A stretch of 64,000 nucleotides of DNA from Aureobasidium sp. EXF-3400 (lineage: Eukaryota > Ascomycota > Dothideomycetes > Dothideales > Saccotheciaceae), in the NCBI GenBank assembly GCA_024195585.1, contig SWBL01000176.1:39255-103254 (forward strand), read 5' to 3'. How positions within the stretch are numbered: the stretch's first letter is position 1; each line of letters starts with the position of its first letter. Made by a program: the position numbers and the translations under genes. The notes under the pieces are model-generated. The model saw nothing but the letters and a program-made list of their open reading frames with translations, made no database searches and was not told where the DNA came from. Below are positions 58,168 to 64,000 of this stretch, piece after piece.

Positions 58168-59344
58168 TTATTTGTGAGTGTTCGTCTGTTTTTGCCTGTT
58201 GGTCCTCCACTTGTAGTATTCACCACCAGTCATAACAGGGTATCTCATTGGGGTTTCGTCACTAACGCATGTCGGGACAGGCTCAAGGAGCTTTGCCCTG
58301 TCGAAACCAAAGAAGAAAGGTGCTGAGTACCTTTCCTTCCCGCTCTTATTAATGACTCGATGAATGGTCGATACGAAAAAGTCGTTGGTCTGCCTCATGA
58401 AGCTGTCCGCAATGTTGACCACAAACGATCCAGGGATTGGGTTGGCCTTGATCCATGCACCCGATTTGCTCAAAACTTCCAGGCCTCCTGCCGAGTCTTG
58501 GGTGACGATTGTGAAGCACTCGACATCTGTATGAGCCCCGATGCCATTTTGGTCATCGGCAGAATGCTTCTGCTCAGGGTAATGAAGAATGCGCATCCCA
58601 GCTTCCGGCTGTCTGATATACTGATCGAAATACTCTTCTGGAAGATGCAAAGCTAGTGCAAATATGCCAGTCAGGCGGCGCGAGAGTGCCAACAGCTTTG
58701 TATGGTACGCATACAACGATTCGCGGAAACCAGGAAGGTCAGATGGCCAGATGCTGACAGAAGCTTGAGTCTTGTCTTCCACTAGAGGGTCTTCCGAGGC
58801 ATCATAAGCCCAATTGAAAGCTTCGCTGAGATCTACATCAGGCGAAATTGTCAGTCTCTATGGCAGTGTCTTCTCTGTTGCAGACTTGCCTTGGTGCTTC
58901 CAGCCATTCCTGTTATAACACTCCATAGGATGGTACCCTACATACTCGTTGGGTACTAGGCCAGTAAAAACCTCCATCTTCTTCTGCTCGGGCAATGCGA
59001 AGAACCTTTTTGCCTGTTGCATCGCCTCGTCGGCATACTTTTGATTGATACCCTTTGCAGGAGTCAGTATGGTTGAGTTCACCAGGTCAAGAACATAGCT
59101 CAACTATGGAACATACATGGTTGATCAAGTAGAAGAAGCCAATCTCATGAGAAGCAATACGAATCTCCTCAGCTACTGCTTTGCGATCTTCGATCTTGTC
59201 GCTCCAGATTCGTGCCGCATCGATCAGAGGGATGTTTTCGAGATCAGTGGCTATGTTGGAAGTAAAGTTAAATGTGTCTCCATTGTGCAACCGGACAGTG
59301 CGAGGGCTCTCTTTGGACTCGGTGATGATCGTGGTTTGAGACAT
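58168..59344 (-). CDS. 2-oxoglutarate/Fe(II) dioxygenase (isopenicillin-N-synthase-like family)
   Basis: Exons 59344-59117, 59052-58890 and 58832-58168 give 351 residues. The second intron (58889-58833) is GC-AG (GCAAGT...GATGTAG); a GT donor does not restore the frame. The iron triad is H231, D233 (GIGAHTDVECF) and H288 (STIHRVIN), with R298-x-S300 (KERYSAP) for 2-oxoglutarate. The N-terminal DIOX_N domain has IPLIDAARIW and EIGFFYLINHGI. Fungal thymine-7-hydroxylase belongs to this family, and the divergent NCS1 permease 0.6 kb away makes nucleobase oxidation plausible, but secondary-metabolite oxygenases look alike. Confidence 0.88.
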
Positions 59345-59958
59345 GGTTTTGAAGTATGGCAACAGCAGATTGAACCGCAAGATTTGAGAGTTATGGTAGA
59401 TCGAGTTTAATGTTTCACGGCCGCAGATGCCTGGATTCTGCAAGCGTTCTTAAAAGGTCTATGATCTGCAGATTGCTGGCCAAACTAGACGATCAGCCAA
59501 CTGACGGACTGCAAAACTGCAGAACTCCTATCAGTGAGCTGTCAGCTCAGAGCTGAGACGGGCGGCCAAGAAAACGAGTTGCTACTTACTGCATGTGGTC
59601 TTGCCCGCTTGTAGGCCTATCTACCATATCGCGGAAGGAACCACTAAACTGTTGAAATGCTGAACTGCTGAACTCGAGTCAGACAATCCCCATCAACCAA
59701 TGCGGGGCGATAGATCGCTTTGTGGGGTCGCTCCTGCCAGATAACCACTTACTTCCATTTTCAAGCCATGTGTCTGATAATCTATCAACGTACAGGAAGC
59801 CTATCTCGAGTGACAACATTCAGAGGTATCTCAACTGCGATGGTTGAGAGCTCGTTCGACATGGCTGCATCGAACATATAACCCCAGGATGGCTCATAGA
59901 CACTTGTTTCATCCGACCAACCATCCAACACCTGGAACATACCTTCAAGTAACGAACC
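59345..59958. promoter_or_regulatory. Divergent promoter of the dioxygenase and second NCS1 permease
   Basis: A 15-bp inverted repeat, TCAGCTC-A-GAGCTGA, lies at 59542-59556. GATAA sites occur at 59749-59754 (AGATAA) and 59775-59780 (TGATAA). No TCGGAGRTCCGA palindrome is present. There is also a short direct repeat, CTGAACTGCTGAACT, near 59661. Confidence 0.45.
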
Positions 59959-61742
59959 ATGAGTCGTACTTCAATAACAAAGCGCTTGGCACGCCGCCTT
60001 GAGGTACAGAGGGATACTGATACTGATGTCGACATCTACGTCAACAAGGATACCCGTCCACTTCCTCCCACAAGGAGAGCATATGGTCCATGGGAGTTTG
60101 TTGGACTATGGATGGTAACCGGATCTTTCAATGTTGGTGGCTGGGCTACTGGCTCTTCTGTCATCTCCTTGGGCCTCAATGTTTGGGTGAGTAAGTTCGA
60201 CAACTCTAATTGAGACAATGCTGACATTGCCATGTGCTGAAGCAAGCTATGCTTGCCATCATCATAGCAAACACCTTTGTTGGCCTGGTGTGTATTGCCG
60301 GCGGTCATCCTGGTGCAAAGTGGCATATAGGCTTTCCATTGTGGATGAAGCAAAACTGGGGCATCTGGGGATATCTGTTTCCAATGGTCCGTAAACACCT
60401 CATTAGCTCCGAGCATCACAAGTCTGACTAACTTTCTCAGGCTATCCGTGTGTTTCTCTCTTTCGTCTGGACTGCAACGAACACCTGGTATGGCAGCCAA
60501 TGCCTTCGAGTTCTCTTAACGTGTATCTGGCCGTCCTTCCTCAAATTGGATACGGAGCTGGCAAATGGAGCAATGAAAGTCTACGACTTTGTGGCTTTCA
60601 TCATTTACTTCTTGCTTTGCTTGCCTCTCATCTGGTTCAGTCCCGAAAAGTACAAGAAGCCTTTCTTGATTGCCTCAACCACCGTTGCCACTACGGTGTT
60701 TGTGCTCCTGATATGGTCTGTTGTCCGCGCCGGCGGAGGTGGGGCACTGCTCGCAAACGTTGGAGCAGTCTCCGGTCACCAGCAGGCCAAAGGCAGCGCC
60801 CTAGGATGGGCCTTCGTTGCAGCCGTGACTGCCAACATTGGCAGCATCGCCACGCATATGTGGTCGCAATCGGACTACACACGGTACGCACGCAAGCCTG
60901 GTGATCAAATCCTTGCTCAACTAGTCATGGTGCCTCTTGGAACCATTGTCGTGGCTTGCATTGGAATTGTCTGCACATCCTGTGCTGCCACTCTTTACCC
61001 ACATGAGAAGAAACTATTGTGGCAGCCATACACTTTTCTGGATGCAATTCGAGAGCACGAAGGGACAAGAGGCGCACGGACTGGCGTGGCCTTCGCTAGT
61101 ATCGCTTTCATGCTTGCTCAATTCGGCATGGTTGTGGCATCGAATTGTGTGGTGGCAGGTATTGACCTATCAGCTTTACTTCCACGATGGTTCACAATTC
61201 GTCGAGGAGGCTATCTCACCGTCGCCTTTGTTTTTGTGCTACAACCATGGTCTCTGCTGAACAGTGCAACCAACTTCCTAACTGTCGTCGGAAGTTTCAA
61301 CGTCTTCTTGGGTCCATTGATGGGCATTATGTTCGCAGACTACTTCCTCCTACGCAAAACAAACATAAAGCTCACCGAACTGTTTGCCAACGATCCTGGC
61401 AGTATTTACTGGTATGCCAAAGGCTGGAATTGGAGAGCAGGTGTTGCATGGATCCTGGGAGCTTCTTTCCTTATGCCTGGACTTGTTCAACGAGCCGTCG
61501 ACCCTAAAGGCTTTTGGCCAGGGTGGACCAGACTATACCAACTAGCATGGTTCTTTGGCTGCTTGGTCTCTGGGATCGTGTATTTAGTGCTCGATTACTT
61601 CTGGCCTATGCCTGAGAAGCTGGCAGTCGACGACCTTGACTACTTTGGCACCTTCGGAGAGCCCCCGATTTTCACGGATGCATTGGGTGTTGATACTGAT
61701 TGCAAGGACATTGTGATGCATGCGAAAGCAATAGATGTGTAG
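59959..61742 (+). CDS. Second NCS1-family nucleobase-type permease
   Basis: Exons 59959-60186, 60243-60386 and 60441-61742 (introns 56 and 54 nt) give 557 residues with about 12 spans. NCS1 features are NKDTRPLPPTRRAYGPWEF, FNVGGWATGSSVISLGLNVW, IGFPLWMKQNWGIWG, SQSDYTRYARKPGDQ and GIDLSALLPRWFTIRRGGY. It is only distantly similar to the permease at 44523-46385, so it is not a recent duplicate; the two may take different substrates. It is divergent from the dioxygenase and its stop is just 4 bp from the stop of the next gene. Confidence 0.9.
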
Positions 61743-61746
61743 ACAA

Positions 61747-62829
61747 TTATCCAGGTAGCTCGTGTACTTTATGAGGTACCTCAAGCTCTGAAGGCTTAAT
61801 AAGATGCGCCAGCTCAGGAAACATGGCGTCCCCTTCCATCTCTCTGCTCTCGGTCTGATCATCGAGTTCAGGCATAGTTTTTCCTTCCACCGATGAGTCT
61901 CCTGGAAGCTCCGGCTTGAAGCCTCCGTCGCTTGATGAGTCGGAAGTGACCTTCAGTCGCTTAACTCGTCTTTTGCGGATTCGGGATACAGCGAGAGTGC
62001 TCACTCCTATCAATAGGAGGATACCGAGAGCTACTCCAACGCCAATGCCGGCTTTTGCTCCGACAGAAAGTCCCACTGCGTCTTCCTTTTCCTTGTCTGT
62101 TACTGCTATCGCTGGAGCAGCGCTTGGTGTGAACAACGACAAATCTTCGGGGCCCCAGACCACTGTTACGGGAGTAGCAAAACCAGTGAATGGGAAACTG
62201 ATAATGGCGCTTGTCTCCGAGTTTGGTAGTAGTGCGTATGTAGACGTGTTTATCAAGGTGCGGCATTGCGTTGTATCCCAGAAGTCCATACCACTGAATT
62301 TTCTAGTTAGCTAGATACCATACACCTAGCGATATATGACGTACCTCGGACAACAATTGACCGAAGTGTATGGGGTACCAAGCGATTGAGCAGAGAAGAC
62401 GCCAGCATAGGTATGATCTTCTGGACACACTCCTGGCGAGTAGTAGTTTGTCTTTGCTGTGGCCCAGTCGGTAGGATAACACGGATCTGAGAAGTTCGAT
62501 GAAAAGCCTCGAACCCCGACCAAGATATTGTTCGATGTTGAAAAGGTAAACGGCCTTGTCGAGCAAGATGCTGGCGGCGTGAAAATTGTTGTCAAAGGGA
62601 GTGCTGATAAAGTCGATGTCTGTACTGACGCCGAGGTGAAGGACGTTGAGAGCCCCTTGCTATTCGTGGTATACCTTGTCACAACTACCGTGGTCTCGAT
62701 AACAGTGGCTGTCAATGTGGGAGTGTCCAGATCACCGATTGTTGTCGATGCTGTGGGATCGCCGCCGTCAATCTCTAACATCGTTACCGTTGATTCACTA
62801 ACACTATCTGAGGTGACTTGGGTCGCCAT
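61747..62829 (-). CDS. Mucin-like single-span membrane protein (fungal SKG6/Mid2-like layout)
   Basis: Exons 62829-62345 and 62293-61747 (51-nt GTACGT...ATTCAG intron) give 343 residues. A Ser/Thr-rich stretch is followed by the hallmark LPLTTIFTPPASCSTRPF, a Cys-rich module (DPCYPTDW, YYSPGVCPEDHTYAGVF, VNCCPSGMDFW), a membrane span (AGIGVGVALGILLLIGVSTLAV), a basic stop-transfer (RIRKRRVKRLK) and an acidic cytoplasmic tail. Proteins of this layout are common in Pezizomycotina and may be wall sensors, but they are mostly unstudied. There is no clear signal peptide, as in many relatives. An upstream Met at 62856 adds nine residues. Confidence 0.78.
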
Positions 62830-64000
62830 CTTAACAGCCAGAAGGTATGCAGACAATTTGACACTTTGTTAAGGATTGGTCTCAAAGGATAGGGCAATAT
62901 AGAGAAAAGACACGCAGGAGGGTTGCGTGCTACTGTATACAAAGCAGAACATAGGAAGGGTAGGCTGAACATCTCTGCTTATGTCGGGTCGGCCGTCTTC
63001 TCTTTGCATCGTCATACATGCAAATTGGCATGACGGTGGCGTCTGCAGCCTCAACCTGAACTTCCGATTATATCTCAGCACGAACCGGACAACTATGCTA
63101 GGTTGGTTTCCCACAACCGACTTACATGTCTTTGAGCGAAAAAACAATCCAACCACAAAGTCACAGCAGGATAATTTGCAGAAAGAAAGTGATGATACAG
63201 CAAGACGAGGAGCCATAAACGCATTTTCTTGAGGTTACTCACACGCCCATTTCTTGCTTGCCTTGTGACTGAATACTGCATGTCTTGGCTATGCATAGCG
63301 GGATCTCAGCCTTGAGGTTCAGCCTCGACGTATCGGCCAACATGAGCTGAACGTGCCCTCCATCGGCACGGTGCAATAGACCAGAAACATGCTTATCTCG
63401 CATTTGAAGAGAGACGAACTCACCAACCAATGCCTGGTAGATGCGAATCTGTCTTTGCACACATCCAGCAAGCCTCGAAAGACGTTCAATACGCACTCAA
63501 AAACAGTTGGCGAACAAGACCTGCAGAAAAGAGGCGTGTAGCTCTGCTTGTCGCTCGGTTGTGTATCGTGTGGCTGCGAGGGATCCGCAGATGCGCGTCT
63601 TCGGTCGAGGGATAGTGTTTCCGCTTCTATCGTTGGACTCGGAAGAACATCCTCGTGTTATCGTTCAAAGACAGGGAGGACCGCATCGCGTAAGTGGTAG
63701 ATTTTCTCTCCTTTTGAATTCGGAGTGATTGTTTGTCTGTGGCTGATGGAACAGAATCTGCGCAGCAAAAGTGTTGTTGCGTTGATTTTATGGTGCACTC
63801 AGTCGAAAGAATTTCAACCTCTGAGGACTTTGCGAAAGCTATCTCTCTGCTCCGCGACCTAAGAATCAAATCATTGCTTGATATTCGCAAAAAGCAGCAG
63901 ATTCAGCACGTACGGCCACAGTCAGCTGAAAACTGGGCATCCCGTCCGCTCTGCCATACATAAGCAGTTGAACGGCAGATTAGTACTACGGTGGGTGACC
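62830..64000. other. Right-end region without a supported gene
   Basis: About 1.17 kb. Several open frames of 60 to 115 codons occur on both strands (for example 63496-63239 minus, beginning after a possible acceptor). None carries a motif I recognise. Part of a gene extending past the right edge cannot be excluded. Confidence 0.4.

Noticed and set aside
63239..63496. Minus-strand 85-codon open frame near the right end
   Set aside because: It has plausible splice signals at both ends, but no adjoining exon or motif I can recognise; left uncalled.
1..64000. CRISPR arrays, bacterial operons, IS elements
   Set aside because: The window is fungal nuclear DNA; no spaced direct repeats or bacterial elements were seen.

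Overview
This window is eukaryotic and fungal: genes are split by short introns (about 40 to 160 nt, GT-AG with one GC-AG), and the protein families (SidF/SidI/SidJ siderophore enzymes, cell-wall alpha-glucan synthase, Zn2Cys6 regulators) are those of filamentous ascomycetes (Pezizomycotina). A Dothideomycete is likely. An Aureobasidium-like black yeast would fit the alpha-glucan synthase beside a GH49 isopullulanase/dextranase, but that is only a guess. All exon boundaries below were worked out by hand from splice motifs and reading-frame continuity.

1-20.4 kb is an extracellular (fusarinine-type) siderophore cluster: the 5' end of a SidD/NPS6-like NRPS, a SidF acyltransferase with a peroxisomal C-terminus, a stand-alone NRPS-like protein with a degenerate adenylation domain, a SidI-like acyl-CoA ligase, a divergent SidA-like N-hydroxylase, a SidJ-like esterase, a MirB-type siderophore transporter and an ABC transporter. 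Four of its promoters carry ATCWGATAA, the known site of the iron-responsive GATA repressor (SreA/Fep1 family). The NRPS/sidF promoter instead carries ATCTGATTA-type elements, and the SidA-like promoter carries both kinds. A second MirB-type transporter at 41-43 kb also has an ATCWGATAA site upstream.

20.4-26 kb is an island of small genes of unknown function: two paralogous TPR-like proteins in opposite orientation flank a coiled-coil protein and a gene derived from a Copia-type Pol beta-barrel domain. 27-41 kb holds a 2,409-residue alpha-1,3-glucan synthase, divergent from a GH49 glucanase, followed by a monocarboxylate-type transporter.

44.5-61.7 kb looks like a nitrogen-heterocycle utilisation cluster: two NCS1 nucleobase-type permeases, a DHA2 exporter-like MFS, an amidase, a PuuE-type allantoinase-like deacetylase, two Zn2Cys6 regulators, a peroxisomal acyl-CoA thioesterase and a 2-oxoglutarate dioxygenase. 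Two of its divergent promoters share a 12-bp palindrome, TCGGAGRTCCGA, next to paired GATAA sites. The right end holds a mucin-like single-span membrane protein and about 1.1 kb with no gene I can support.
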